The notes below the pieces were generated by a model. It was not told the DNA's origin. It made no database searches and was given only the letters and a program-made list of their open reading frames with translations. The position numbers and the translations under genes were made by a program. A stretch of 64,000 bases of DNA from JARYGU01 sp033795365 (lineage in GTDB: Bacteria > Pseudomonadota > Alphaproteobacteria > Rhizobiales > Rhizobiaceae): NCBI GenBank assembly GCA_033795365.1, contig JARYGU010000004.1, positions 62,001-126,000 of the forward strand, written 5' to 3'. Shown one piece after another: positions 8,259-17,145 of this stretch (the stretch's first letter is position 1; every line of letters starts with the position of its first letter).

Positions 8259-9170
8259 TCAACGCTCAAAGGGCTCGCCCAGCGAGGCGACGCCGTTGAG
8301 TTTGAGGAGGCGGCGGTCGGCGGAGATGATACCGAGCACGATGATGGTGACGATATAGGGCAGGCTGGAAAGCAGCTGGGAAGGCACGTCCAGCCCCGTC
8401 GCCTGGGCAGCAAGCCCCATCAACGACACTGCGCCGAAGAGGCAGGCGCCGAGAAAGATGCGGCCGGTGAGCCAGGTACCGAAAACGACGAGGGCGATCG
8501 CGATCCAGCCGCGCCCCGCGATCATGCCGTCGGCCCAGAGCGGGGTATAGACCACCGCAGCATAGGCGCCGGCAAACCCCGCCATCATCCCGCCGAAGGC
8601 GACGGCGGCCACGCGGACAACGATCACCGGATAGCCGATGACATGGGCTGCTTTCGGATTTTCACCGATCGCCCGAACGGCGAGACCGGTCTTGGTATAG
8701 GCAAACATCGCCCAGACGGCGAGCGTCGCGGCCAGGGCAAGCCAGACGACTATATCCTGCACGAAGAGGCCGCCGACGACCGGCAGCTCGGAAAGCCAGG
8801 GCAAAGCGAGCTTCGGCAGGCCTTTTACCGTCAGGCTCTCATAGGTCTTGCCGAACAGCGCCGAAAGCCCTTGGCCGAGTATGCCGATCGCAAGACCCGT
8901 CGCCACCTGATTGGCCCGGAAACCCAGCACCACGACGGCGAACACGAGGGAAAGGGCCGCGCCGCCGAGGCCGGCAACGACGAAGCCGAGCGCATGTCCG
9001 CCGCCATGATAGACGATGATGAAAGCGAGCACGGCACCGAGCGCCATCAGGCCCTCGACGCCGAGATTTAGCACCCCTGCGCGCTCGACCACCAACTCGC
9101 CGAGGGCAGCGAGCAGAAACGGCGTCGCCGCGGCAAGCATGCCGGCCAGAATGAATTCGATGGCGTTCAT
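8259..9170 (-). CDS. ABC transporter permease, BMP/nucleoside type (second permease)
   Basis: 303-residue polytopic membrane protein of the branched-chain-permease superfamily, closest to NupQ/YufQ-type partners of BMP-family binding proteins (LNLGVEGLMALGA, then GRGWIAIALVVFG). About eight to ten transmembrane segments. The chosen start at 9170 overlaps the first permease's stop as ATGA; a longer frame to 9200 lies inside that gene. It is the last gene of an eight-gene minus-strand operon that starts at 16445. It forms the membrane channel together with the preceding permease, powered by the double ATPase at 10264. The expected substrate class is nucleosides or purine bases, as for characterised BMP systems. 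That is supported by the deaminase and oxygenase genes upstream but not proven. Confidence 0.88.
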   Translation of the reverse strand: MNAIEFILAGMLAAATPFLLAALGELVVERAGVLNLGVEGLMALGAVLAFIIVYHGGGHALGFVVAGLGGAALSLVFAVVVLGFRANQVATGLAIGILGQGLSALFGKTYESLTVKGLPKLALPWLSELPVVGGLFVQDIVVWLALAATLAVWAMFAYTKTGLAVRAIGENPKAAHVIGYPVIVVRVAAVAFGGMMAGFAGAYAAVVYTPLWADGMIAGRGWIAIALVVFGTWLTGRIFLGACLFGAVSLMGLAAQATGLDVPSQLLSSLPYIVTIIVLGIISADRRLLKLNGVASLGEPFER

Positions 9171-10267
9171 GCCTGGCTCCGATGGGCGGCACGGCGCCAT
9201 TCGAGACGATAGCGTGCGAAGGCGACGGCGACGAGATAGGCGAGCAGCAGGCTGCCCTGGAAGACGCGGACGGCGGCGATCGGCAAATTGGCCGAGACCA
9301 TGGCATTGTCGCCGCCGATATAGAGCACGGCCATGAAAAAGGCGGAAGCGACGATGCCGATCGGATGCAGGCCGCCAAGATAGGCGACGATGATGGCGGC
9401 ATAGCCGTAGCCGGTGGAGATCGAGCGCTGCAGCTGGCCGATCGGACCCGCTACTTCAGCGGCGCCCGCGAGTCCTGCGGCGAAGCCGCCGATCAGCAGC
9501 GAGAGCCAGATCGCCCAGCTTTCTTTGAAGCCGGCATAGCCGGCGGCGCGCGGCGCGAGCCCCCCGACCTGTAGCTTGTAGCCGGTGAAACTCTTCTGCA
9601 TGAAGACAAAGGCGGCCGCGGACAAGGCGAGCGCGATGAGGAGCGAGAAGTTGACGCGCGTTCCGGGGATCAGCAGCGGTATCATCGCGTCGTACTGGAA
9701 CATGACCGATTGGGGAAAGTTGAAGCCGTTAGGATCCTTCCAGGGGCCGAGCAGCAGGTAATAGAGGAACTGCGCCGCCACCAGGCTCAGCATCAGCGAC
9801 ACCAGGATTTCGTTGGCATTGAGCCTGACACGCCAGAAGGCGGTGATCGACGCCCAGAGCGCGCCGCCGATTGCGCCGAGCAGCAGCATGGCCGGCCAGA
9901 TCCATTGCCCCGTCGCCTGCGGAAACCAGATCGGGATGGCGGAAGCGAAGATCGCGCCAAGAATGAATTGTCCTTCTGCGCCGATATTGAAGACCTTGGC
10001 GCGAAAGCCGATGGCAAGGCCCTGCGCAATCAGGAGCAACGGTCCGGTCTTCAGGAGCACTTCCGAAAACGAAGCCCAGGAGAGGAAGGGCTCGAGCAGC
10101 ATCGCATGGAGGACGGCAAGCGGATCGCGGCCCATCAGAACATAGAGCACGAGATTGAGGACGATGGCCGCTGCCAGCGCCACGGGCGGCCCGAGTAGCG
10201 TTGCCGTAAGCGAGGCGCGCTCCCGGCGCACGAGGGTGGGCAGAAAGGCCAGCGCAGGGGTGCTCAT
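9167..10267 (-). CDS. ABC transporter permease, BMP/nucleoside type (first permease)
   Basis: 366-residue inner-membrane permease of the NupP/YufP type, longer at its N-terminus than its partner (first TM at about residues 25-48). It has the family motif FNIGAEGQFILGAI and conserved LNANEILVSLML. The start is set at 10267, where ATGA overlaps the ATPase stop; the frame stays open much further upstream, but only inside the ATPase gene. It works with the adjacent second permease and the double ATPase as the translocation unit for the BMP-family binding protein at 11791. Confidence 0.9.
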   Translation of the reverse strand: MSTPALAFLPTLVRRERASLTATLLGPPVALAAAIVLNLVLYVLMGRDPLAVLHAMLLEPFLSWASFSEVLLKTGPLLLIAQGLAIGFRAKVFNIGAEGQFILGAIFASAIPIWFPQATGQWIWPAMLLLGAIGGALWASITAFWRVRLNANEILVSLMLSLVAAQFLYYLLLGPWKDPNGFNFPQSVMFQYDAMIPLLIPGTRVNFSLLIALALSAAAFVFMQKSFTGYKLQVGGLAPRAAGYAGFKESWAIWLSLLIGGFAAGLAGAAEVAGPIGQLQRSISTGYGYAAIIVAYLGGLHPIGIVASAFFMAVLYIGGDNAMVSANLPIAAVRVFQGSLLLAYLVAVAFARYRLEWRRAAHRSQA

Positions 10268-11787
10268 GCGGGGGCCTTCTCGCGCAGGGGCTGCGCTCCT
10301 ATCATGTATCGGCCGATCTCCTCGGGCTTGGTGTCCCGGGTCACGAGGGGTTGGCTCAAGGTGCCGTGATGCAGGACCTGGATGGAATCGCTGAGCTCGA
10401 ACAGCTCCTCCAGCTCCTCGGAAATGACGAGGATCGCCATGCCCTCGTTGCGAAGAGCGATCAGCCGCTGGCGGATGGCCGCGGCCGCGCCGATGTCTAC
10501 GCCCCAGGTGGGCTGCGCGACGAAGAGAAGCTTCGGTGCCAGCATGATCTCGCGCCCGACGATGAACTTCTGCAGATTGCCGCCGGAAAGCGAACCGGCT
10601 TCCGCATCCGGGCCGGACGTGCGCACGTCGTATTGACGGATACACGCATTGGTGAACGCAGTCGCCTTGGTCTTGTCGATGAGGCCGTGTCTTAACAGGT
10701 CCAGCGGATGCGCGGTCAGCAAGCTGTTGAGCACGAGCGACATCTCGGGCACGGCGCCGCGCCCGAGCCGGTCTTCCGGAACAAAGGCAAATCCGAGCTG
10801 CCGGCGGGCTGCCGCGTCAAGCGTGCCGACATCCTTGCCCATCATATAAATTCGGTCGCGCTGTTCCCTCGGCAGTATCATCTCACCGGATATCAGGGCG
10901 GCAAGCTCGTTTTGTCCGTTGCCGGATATTCCGGCTATGCCGAGAATCTCGCCGGCGCGCACCGTCAGGCTGATATTGGCGAGCGATACTGCGAAGGGAT
11001 CGTCCGGTGCGTAGTCGAGACCGATGATCTCAAGCCGCTTTTCGCCGCCGGACAACTGCAGGGCCGGCACAGGCTCGGGCATGTCGCGGCCGATCATCAT
11101 GCGGGCGAGGTCATGGGCATCGTGTTCGCGCGGATCGACATGGCCGGTCACCCGTCCGCCGCGCAGGATGGTCGCTCTGTCGCAGACCGCCCGGATCTCA
11201 TCGAGTTTGTGGGAGATGAAGAGGATGGAAACGCCGCCATCGCGCAGGCGGCGCAACGTGTCGAAGAGCTTGTCGACGAGCTGCGGCGGCAGCACAGAGG
11301 TCGGTTCGTCGAGGATCAGGAGCTTCGGATCGGTCATCAGGCAGCGGATGATCTCAACCCGCTGCCGCTCGCCGACCGACAATGCATGCACATGGGCGAA
11401 CGGATCGACTTCAAGGCCGAAATCGCGTCCGAGCGTGCGGATGCCTTCCAGCAGATCGGCCCTGCGACCCGGAACGACCAGCTGGATGTTCTCCATGACC
11501 GTAAGCGTCTCGAACAGAGAGAAGTGCTGAAAGACCATGCCGATCCCCTTACGTCTCGCCTCGGCAGGCGAGGCAAGGCTCATGGGCTCTCCCTTCCAGG
11601 CGGCGGTTCCGCCGTCCGGTTGCTCGACGCCGTAGATCAGCTTCATCAACGTCGACTTGCCCGCTCCGTTTTCCCCGAGAATCGCGTGGATAGACCGTGG
11701 CGCCACGTCAAGGTCTATCTCGTGATTGGCCTTGATCGGACCATAGCTCTTGGAAATGCCGCGGAGCGACAGGAGGGGCTGCGTCAT
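10264..11787 (-). CDS. Double ABC ATPase of the BMP-type transporter
   Basis: 507 residues with two fused nucleotide-binding domains. Domain 1 (about residues 5-245) has Walker A GENGAGKST, a signature-like LSVGERQRVEI and Walker B LLILDEPT. Domain 2 (about 255-500) has a degenerate Walker A (GISGNGQNE) and signature LSGGNLQKFIVGREI, with AQPTWGVD where the second Walker B is usual. A degenerate second site is normal for the RbsA/YufO group. It energises the two permeases encoded just downstream. It starts three bases after the binding-protein gene ends, so the genes are co-transcribed and probably coupled. Confidence 0.93.
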   Translation of the reverse strand: MTQPLLSLRGISKSYGPIKANHEIDLDVAPRSIHAILGENGAGKSTLMKLIYGVEQPDGGTAAWKGEPMSLASPAEARRKGIGMVFQHFSLFETLTVMENIQLVVPGRRADLLEGIRTLGRDFGLEVDPFAHVHALSVGERQRVEIIRCLMTDPKLLILDEPTSVLPPQLVDKLFDTLRRLRDGGVSILFISHKLDEIRAVCDRATILRGGRVTGHVDPREHDAHDLARMMIGRDMPEPVPALQLSGGEKRLEIIGLDYAPDDPFAVSLANISLTVRAGEILGIAGISGNGQNELAALISGEMILPREQRDRIYMMGKDVGTLDAAARRQLGFAFVPEDRLGRGAVPEMSLVLNSLLTAHPLDLLRHGLIDKTKATAFTNACIRQYDVRTSGPDAEAGSLSGGNLQKFIVGREIMLAPKLLFVAQPTWGVDIGAAAAIRQRLIALRNEGMAILVISEELEELFELSDSIQVLHHGTLSQPLVTRDTKPEEIGRYMIGAQPLREKAPA

Positions 11788-11790
11788 GGC

Positions 11791-12891
11791 TTATTGCGGC
11801 AGCGGCGTGGTGACGCCCTTGACGTGCCAGTTCATGGCGACGATCTCTGTGTCGGCCATGGTCGCGCCGGAAGCGGCGCCCTCGCTGCCGTCGGCCTTGG
11901 TGATCGGCCCCGTGAACGGCGAGAAGCTGCCATCCGCGATCTTGGCCTCGATATCCTTGATCCCGGTCATGGTTTCGGCCGGGATGTCCGGATTCCAGTC
12001 GAGCACTTCAACGACCTTGTCGGCGACGCCGAGAAAGGCGTTGGCGCCCGTGAAAGTGCCGGCAAGATGGGCGTCCACCGAGGCCTTGAAGAACGGCGAC
12101 CAATCGGTCGCAATACAGCCGAGATAGGTTTTCGGAGCGTATTTCTTCATCGACGAGTTGAGATTGAAGGCGTAGACGCCCGCCTCCTCGCAGGCGGCGA
12201 TGACGGAAGGCGTATCCTGTGCATTGGAGAAAATCACGTCGCATTTTTGGGCGATGAGGGCCTTTGCGGCTTCCTGTTCCTTGGCCGGGTCGAACCAGGA
12301 ATTCACCCAGACGACCGAGACTTCGATGTCGGGCTTAACCGCCTGGGCGCCAAGCGCGAAAGCGTTGATGGAGGTGATCAGCTCGGGGATCGCGAAAGCC
12401 GAGACCGAGCCGAGCTTACCGGTCTTGGAAAGGGCGGCAGCCGCCATGCCGAGCAGGTAGGTGCCCTGGAAGTACTTTGCTGCGAAGGGCGAGAAGTTCG
12501 GGGCCACCTGAAAGCCGGAGGCATGCAGCACGGTGACGCTCGGGTCCCGGCGGGCAATCTGCAGGGCGCCGTTCTGGTAGCCGAAGGAACCGGCGATCAG
12601 GACCTTGTTCCCGTCGGCAACCGCCTTGTTCATGATGCGGTCAGCGTCCGGCCCTTCCGCGATGTTCTCGATGACGGTGACCTTCACCTTGTCGCCATAG
12701 GCGGCCTTGATCGGATCAAGGCCGGCGGCGAGCGCATGGGCCCAGCCGACATCGCCTACCGGCGAGGGTACGACGAGAGCAATGCCGAGCGGCTCGTCGG
12801 CTGCAAACGCCAAGCGGCTGCCGATCGCGCCGACAAGGGCGCTGGCGGCAACACTTTTCATCAAGGTTCTGCGGTTCAGGTTCGTCAGCAT
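11791..12891 (-). CDS. BMP-family (PnrA-like) substrate-binding protein
   Basis: 366 residues. The N-terminal export signal contains a twin-arginine-like NRRTLMKS followed by a hydrophobic run ending AFA at about residue 30, so Tat or Sec export is possible. The mature protein is of the Bmp/Med (PnrA-like) family, whose known members bind nucleosides or purines: ALVVPSPVGDVGWAHA, then HASGFQ and GCIATDWSPFFKA. GAGGGAAC precedes the ATG. It lies between the oxoguanine-deaminase-like gene and its ABC components in one operon, so the cargo is probably the compound those enzymes act on, or its nucleoside. No Cys lipobox is seen, so it is soluble in the periplasm. Confidence 0.9.
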   Translation of the reverse strand: MLTNLNRRTLMKSVAASALVGAIGSRLAFAADEPLGIALVVPSPVGDVGWAHALAAGLDPIKAAYGDKVKVTVIENIAEGPDADRIMNKAVADGNKVLIAGSFGYQNGALQIARRDPSVTVLHASGFQVAPNFSPFAAKYFQGTYLLGMAAAALSKTGKLGSVSAFAIPELITSINAFALGAQAVKPDIEVSVVWVNSWFDPAKEQEAAKALIAQKCDVIFSNAQDTPSVIAACEEAGVYAFNLNSSMKKYAPKTYLGCIATDWSPFFKASVDAHLAGTFTGANAFLGVADKVVEVLDWNPDIPAETMTGIKDIEAKIADGSFSPFTGPITKADGSEGAASGATMADTEIVAMNWHVKGVTTPLPQ

Positions 12892-12912
12892 CTCAGTTCC
12901 CTCTTTTGGTTT

Positions 12913-14292
12913 TTAGAATTCCACGGTGGCGAGCACGGCTTCCGCCCGGGCGAAGAGTTGCGCCTCATCGAGGCCGGCGAACTCGCCCTTCTGCCAGACG
13001 ATCCGGCCGTTGATCATGGTCATGTCCGTCGCCATGCCTATGCCGACCCTGGCGATCAGGCTCAGCGGATCGTGCCGGGTGCCGACATAGTCCATGCGCC
13101 GGGTGTCGATCGCGAAAAGATCGGCCGCCATGCCGGGCGCAAGCCGGCCGATGTCGCGCCGCCCCAGAAGGCTCGCGCCGCCGGTTGTGGCATAGCCGAG
13201 GAAATCAACGGGCGGCGGCACGGGATGGGTTCGTGTCGAGGATACGAGGCACTGCAGCATGTAGGCCGAATGGAGGCAATGCATCAGGTTCGAATTGTCG
13301 TTGGAGGCAGCACCGTCGCACCCGAGGCCTATGCGCAAGCCGAAGGCCGACATGGCGGGAATGTCGGTGACCTCTGCGCCGACCAGATAGACCGGCTCCG
13401 GGCAGTGGGAGACGCCGGTGCCGCTGGCGGCCATATGGCGCAGTTCGTCGTGGGTCAGTTCCCAGCAATGGGCGTAGAAGGCATCGGACCCGGCAAAGCC
13501 GAGTTCCTGCAGGTAGTCGATCGTGCGCATGCCGTGGCGGGCCTCGATCACCGGGCTCTCGCCTTCACCGACATGGGTGTGCATCTGCACACCGCGCTCG
13601 CGCGCCAGCGCCACCGATTCCACAAAGGTCTCGCGGTAGCAGTTGACCGGCTGGCAGGGCGCCACCACGACCTGGCGCATGCTGAAGGGCCGGGTGTCGT
13701 GATAGGCATCGATCAGGCGGCCGCAATCGGCGATGAATTCGTCCGTCGTCTCCAGCATGGCATCGGGAATGGTCGAACCTTCCGACTTCGGCAGCGTGTT
13801 GCCGCCGCGCCCGGCGTGGAAGCGCATGCCGAGCAATTCCGCTGCCTCGAACTGGCGGTCGATCAGCCGTTTGCCGGCATGTCGCGGAAAGCAGTATTGA
13901 TGGTCGAAAGCCGTGGTGCAGCCGTGCTTGATCATCTCGGCCATGGCCGTGACCGAGGCGTGATAGAAGCAGTCCTCGTTCAGCCGCGAAAAGACCGGAT
14001 AGATACGGTCGAGCCACTCGATGACGGACAGTTTCGTCCAGTCGAGATCGGCGCGGTTGCGAACGAAGCACTGAAAGAAATGATGATGCGTGTTGATCAG
14101 GCCCGGGTAGACGAACCAGCCGGTGGCGTCTTCGGTTATCGTGCCCGCCGGCAGCTCGCCCTGGCCCAGGTTTTCGCCGATCGACTGGATCGCCGGCCCG
14201 TTCGTCAGGAGGTCGACATTGCGGTGAACGGCCGGGCCCTTGCCGTTGTCCACGATGACCGCTGCACAGTTCTTCAGGAGATATCCGGCCAT
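12913..14292 (-). CDS. 8-oxoguanine-deaminase-like amidohydrolase
   Basis: 459-residue metal-dependent hydrolase of the cytosine/guanine/AtzB-TrzN deaminase group. Metal-site motifs in order: THHHFFQ (HxH), the histidine of HTHVGEGE, HCWELTHDEL, and the aspartate of GLGCDGAASND. The overall sequence resembles characterised bacterial 8-oxoguanine deaminases, which convert 8-oxoguanine to urate and ammonia. The start at 14292 (MAGYLL) follows GGAAGAGG; the GST stop is one base away. Context supports a purine substrate: a nucleoside-type ABC importer follows and a putative purine-type Rieske system precedes it. Alternative substrates are hydroxylated or alkylated purines or s-triazine-like rings, since these families overlap. 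Confidence 0.85.
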   Translation of the reverse strand: MAGYLLKNCAAVIVDNGKGPAVHRNVDLLTNGPAIQSIGENLGQGELPAGTITEDATGWFVYPGLINTHHHFFQCFVRNRADLDWTKLSVIEWLDRIYPVFSRLNEDCFYHASVTAMAEMIKHGCTTAFDHQYCFPRHAGKRLIDRQFEAAELLGMRFHAGRGGNTLPKSEGSTIPDAMLETTDEFIADCGRLIDAYHDTRPFSMRQVVVAPCQPVNCYRETFVESVALARERGVQMHTHVGEGESPVIEARHGMRTIDYLQELGFAGSDAFYAHCWELTHDELRHMAASGTGVSHCPEPVYLVGAEVTDIPAMSAFGLRIGLGCDGAASNDNSNLMHCLHSAYMLQCLVSSTRTHPVPPPVDFLGYATTGGASLLGRRDIGRLAPGMAADLFAIDTRRMDYVGTRHDPLSLIARVGIGMATDMTMINGRIVWQKGEFAGLDEAQLFARAEAVLATVEF

Positions 14293-14293
14293 G

Positions 14294-14953
14294 TCACGCC
14301 TCTTCCGGTTCAATGCCGGGTTCTGGCTTCAGCTCGTGCAGCCGGTGGATGCCGGGCATTTCGATGAAGGCATCGAGCGCGCGGATGGCGCGTGACCAGA
14401 GGCGGATCGCGGGATAGGGATCAAGAGAGACACCGCCGTCGGGCGCCAGCGCCACATAGGGGAAGCAGGCGATATCCGAGACCGTCGGCCGGTCGGCGGC
14501 AAGAAAGCGCATCCCGCGCTCGGCCTGCTCTACGAGACCGGCTTCCAGTTCGCGAAGGGTGGCAACGCCCTCGGCCCTCAGCGTCTCGATGTCGCCCGGC
14601 CGCCGCAGCATTTCATGAAGCCGTGCCCCGCCAAGGCTCACCGTCAGCCGGCCGGAAAAGGATAGCCATTGCTGCACCCGCGCCGCTTCGTCGGGTTTGC
14701 CGCTGCCGAGCCATTCCGGCGCGGCCTTGGCGGCGAGATAGACGAGCATGGCCGAGGATTCGGTCAGGATCAGGTCGCCGTCCTCCAGGATCGGGATCGA
14801 GCCCGCCGGATTGAGAGCCATCAGTTCGGGACCGCGATGCTCCGCGCCGGGGTGGAAATCCACCGGGCGCGTCTCGAGCTTCACGCCGGCAAGCGCCGCC
14901 ATCAGTCGCACCTTGTAGCAGCTGGGCGAGAGGACATAATCGTAGAGCTTCAT
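14294..14953 (-). CDS. Glutathione-S-transferase-like protein, possible NdmE-like oxygenase partner
   Basis: 219 residues with a thioredoxin-fold GST N-domain (MKLYDYVLSPSCYKVRL at the start, the glutathione-site TESSAM near residue 64) and an all-helical C-domain. The start at 14953 overlaps the oxygenase stop as ATGA, and the stop is one base from the deaminase start, so it is tightly co-translated. In the caffeine N-demethylase system of Pseudomonas putida CBB5, a GST-like protein (NdmE) holds a Rieske-less oxygenase (NdmC) together with a protein carrying the missing Rieske centre. The same trio of parts occurs here, which suggests a structural rather than a detoxifying role. That role is inferred from neighbourhood; as a GST family member it is secure. 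Confidence 0.87.
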   Translation of the reverse strand: MKLYDYVLSPSCYKVRLMAALAGVKLETRPVDFHPGAEHRGPELMALNPAGSIPILEDGDLILTESSAMLVYLAAKAAPEWLGSGKPDEAARVQQWLSFSGRLTVSLGGARLHEMLRRPGDIETLRAEGVATLRELEAGLVEQAERGMRFLAADRPTVSDIACFPYVALAPDGGVSLDPYPAIRLWSRAIRALDAFIEMPGIHRLHELKPEPGIEPEEA

Positions 14954-15795
14954 TGCGCCACCAGCTGTGCGCCATAGGTGTAATTGTGACGCTTCAGCCA
15001 GCGCCGGTATGCGACGGAGGTGAGATCCGCCCGCGTCGGGATTTCCATGCCCGGGTCCAGCGGCAGGAGCCGGGGGATCTGGTTCTCGAGGATCGACCTG
15101 TCCTGCAGGAAGATCATCTGCTGGAAATGGATGAGGTCGGTCATCGGGGTTTCGTCGTCGAAGAGCGCCATCCACGGCCAGACGTCGCAGAGGTCCTCGG
15201 CAAGCGGCTGCACGAAGAGCGTTATGACATCCCATTCGCCGGGGCGGGGCGGGCAGGTCTTGTAGAGCACCGAGCAGGTCGGTGCCGGCACGCGGTACAT
15301 GTAGTCCGTCGTGATGCCGCCGCTCGCCGACTTGGCCGCCTGGGGCTGGTAGAATTTCACCTGCGTTGCCCAGACCTCGTCGTCGTCTTCGCGGATCTCG
15401 ACCTTGTAGTTCTGAACTTCCGTATGGGGTTCGGCGCCCAAGATATCGGTATGCACGAAGGGGAAATGGGCGATGTCGAGGAAGTTCTCGACTGCCCGCA
15501 ACGGCGAGCAGCGTACGCGGACCACGCCGATATCGATGAAGCGGCGACCCGGCTGGTCGGCTTCGGGAATAGCGAAAAGCTCCTTCTTCGGTTCTCCGAG
15601 AGAGGACCAGACATGGCCGTAGCGGACACGCGCGGGCAGCGCGCGCCCGTTTCCGCCCGTTACGCTGGCGTTACCGGCGGCATCGAGCCCTACGTTGATC
15701 GGTTCGCCCATCAGGGCGGTTTTGCTTCCCGACCGGTCGAGACGACTGAAGAGGCCGACCGGATACCATTCGTCGATCATTGCATCCCTGGTCAT
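14950..15795 (-). CDS. Rieske-less oxygenase catalytic subunit (NdmC-like)
   Basis: 281 residues of a ring-hydroxylating/O- or N-demethylase catalytic domain. The mononuclear iron site is ENFLDIAHFPFVH (Asn104, Asp107, His110, His115). The N-terminal 70 residues keep the outer strands of a Rieske domain (WYPVGLF, then YGHVWSSLGEP) but lack the segment with the two Cys and two His cluster ligands, so the enzyme cannot carry its own 2Fe-2S centre. The missing centre is encoded by the overlapping upstream gene. The start at 15795 overlaps that gene as ATGA. Expected reaction: NAD(P)H- and O2-dependent hydroxylation or N-demethylation of a purine-like ring. No reductase gene is seen nearby. Family is firm, substrate inferred. 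Confidence 0.85.
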   Translation of the reverse strand: MTRDAMIDEWYPVGLFSRLDRSGSKTALMGEPINVGLDAAGNASVTGGNGRALPARVRYGHVWSSLGEPKKELFAIPEADQPGRRFIDIGVVRVRCSPLRAVENFLDIAHFPFVHTDILGAEPHTEVQNYKVEIREDDDEVWATQVKFYQPQAAKSASGGITTDYMYRVPAPTCSVLYKTCPPRPGEWDVITLFVQPLAEDLCDVWPWMALFDDETPMTDLIHFQQMIFLQDRSILENQIPRLLPLDPGMEIPTRADLTSVAYRRWLKRHNYTYGAQLVAQ

Positions 15796-16445
15796 TGCGC
15801 GATATCCCTCTCCTGAAGGTCCTCGGCCTTGCGGCGCGCACTCTCGGCGGCACGCGATGCCGCGATGCGCTCGGACGGGCTGGCGGCGCCATCGAGCAGA
15901 ACATGGATCAGTGTTTCGCCGCCCTCCTGTGGGACAAGCAGCAACCGGATCGCCGGCGCATTCGGCGTCCGCCAATCAAGGCCCTCGGGACCTGCCGTTG
16001 CGCCGGTCGCAGCCTCAAGCGCAGCGATGCCGGCGCGGGCGGTCAGGGAACGCAGGGGAACGAAGCCGCCCATCTGCGGCGGCTTGGACGCGGGCTCGCC
16101 CACCGCAACCCAGATGACGCCGTCGGCCTCCTCAACTGCATGCGTTGCCACGCGGATCGTTTCCGGCGGTGTGAGCTTCGGATGGGCCGGGATGCGAAGA
16201 CAGTTTCCGGCTTGGGCATAACTCCAGCCGTGATAGATGCAGGAAAGCGCTTCGCCGCGCACGAAACCGTGCGAGAGGCGCATGCCGCGATGGGGACAGC
16301 GGTCCGCCGATGCTGCCAGACGCCCGGACGCGCTGCGCCAGAGGGCAATCGATCCGGCCGGAACACGCGCCGGTATTACGGTTCCCGCCGGCAGGTCAGC
16401 GGACAGAGCGACCGGCATCCAAGAGCCCGTCGTAGCGGATTGCAT
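15792..16445 (-). CDS. Stand-alone Rieske [2Fe-2S] protein partnering the oxygenase
   Basis: 217 residues. An N-terminal Rieske domain like those of aromatic oxygenases has Cys50-Pro-His52 and Cys69-x-x-His72 (CPHRG, CIYHGW) with 16 residues between the pairs. The C-terminal half (about 110-217) has no mononuclear iron motif and ends in a charged helical tail. This is the first gene of the eight-gene operon and overlaps the catalytic subunit by four bases. I infer that it carries electrons to the Rieske-less catalytic protein. The start at 16445 has only a weak AGAAAG ribosome site. A stand-alone electron-transfer ferredoxin is the main alternative, but the sequence is of the oxygenase-domain type. 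Confidence 0.85.
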   Translation of the reverse strand: MQSATTGSWMPVALSADLPAGTVIPARVPAGSIALWRSASGRLAASADRCPHRGMRLSHGFVRGEALSCIYHGWSYAQAGNCLRIPAHPKLTPPETIRVATHAVEEADGVIWVAVGEPASKPPQMGGFVPLRSLTARAGIAALEAATGATAGPEGLDWRTPNAPAIRLLLVPQEGGETLIHVLLDGAASPSERIAASRAAESARRKAEDLQERDIAQ

Positions 16446-16602
16446 GACTCGACTTTCTGAACAGAATCAACACGTCGCTGGATGCAAGCACGGCGGGTCG
16501 AACCGCGGCCAACTCCTCAGCGGCCGCCACGTTTGCATAAATATTCCGCATTGGCAATGATGATTAAATAAAGTGCACAAGTTGTGTCTACGGGGACAAG
16601 AC

Positions 16603-16881
16603 CTATCGGCGATAGCCGCTTCCATTGTCGATGGAACTGCGCTCGATCGTCTCGACCCACACGTCGATCGGGCCGAGCGAGCAACCCATTTCCATCATGT
16701 CGATGAGCTCTTCAGGTCCGATGAGCTCAAGTTCGATCCGGTCCCCGCTCGAATAGACTATCGCCTGCGAAAGCCCGAGCTTGGCTGCGTGACGGCGGAT
16801 CCATGGGATGAACGAGGAGGCTTCGAGATCGCCGAGGATCGTCATCTGTTCCCGGAGCTGGTTCTGGCGTGGCTGCATCAT
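16603..16881 (-). CDS. Acylphosphatase-like small protein lacking the catalytic Arg
   Basis: About 92 residues from the ATG at 16881; a TTG at 16953 would give 116 and an ATG at 16845 would give 80. No start has a strong ribosome site. The C-terminal 80 residues align with the acylphosphatase fold: WIRRHAAKLGL matches the first helix (usual form WTRRRAEELGL) and GPIDVWVETIE matches the last strand. The substrate-binding GxGFR loop is replaced by SSFIPW, so the catalytic Arg is Ile, and SSGD stands where the catalytic Asn is expected. Enzyme activity is therefore unlikely; a binding or regulatory role is possible. It sits alone between the purine operon and the binding protein at 17146. Confidence 0.6.
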   Translation of the reverse strand: MMQPRQNQLREQMTILGDLEASSFIPWIRRHAAKLGLSQAIVYSSGDRIELELIGPEELIDMMEMGCSLGPIDVWVETIERSSIDNGSGYRR

Positions 16882-17145
16882 AAGGTCCCATGCTTGGCAT
16901 TCCCTTGTGCAGGATAGCTGATGCGCGGGCAGACGAAAGGGGGTGACCGTCAATAACGGGCTGCCGCTGCTATGTCACCTCGCCACGCGAGGGGTCTCCG
17001 CGACGTTTCCTGTGAAGACAGCAGGTAGCTGCCTGGAACGGATTTCCAACCAGGAAAGCCACTTTAAAAAAAGATTACTTTTTCTAGTGATTTTATCAAT
17101 TAATCTCCGCCGTATTCGGTAACGAGATTGCGATGGAGAGAAAAC

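Noticed and set aside
10708..14367. 1219-residue open frame on the plus strand over the purine operon
   Set aside because: It is the reverse shadow of GC-rich coding sequence. The minus strand holds four intact genes with family motifs and overlapping starts, and the long frame has no recognisable domain.
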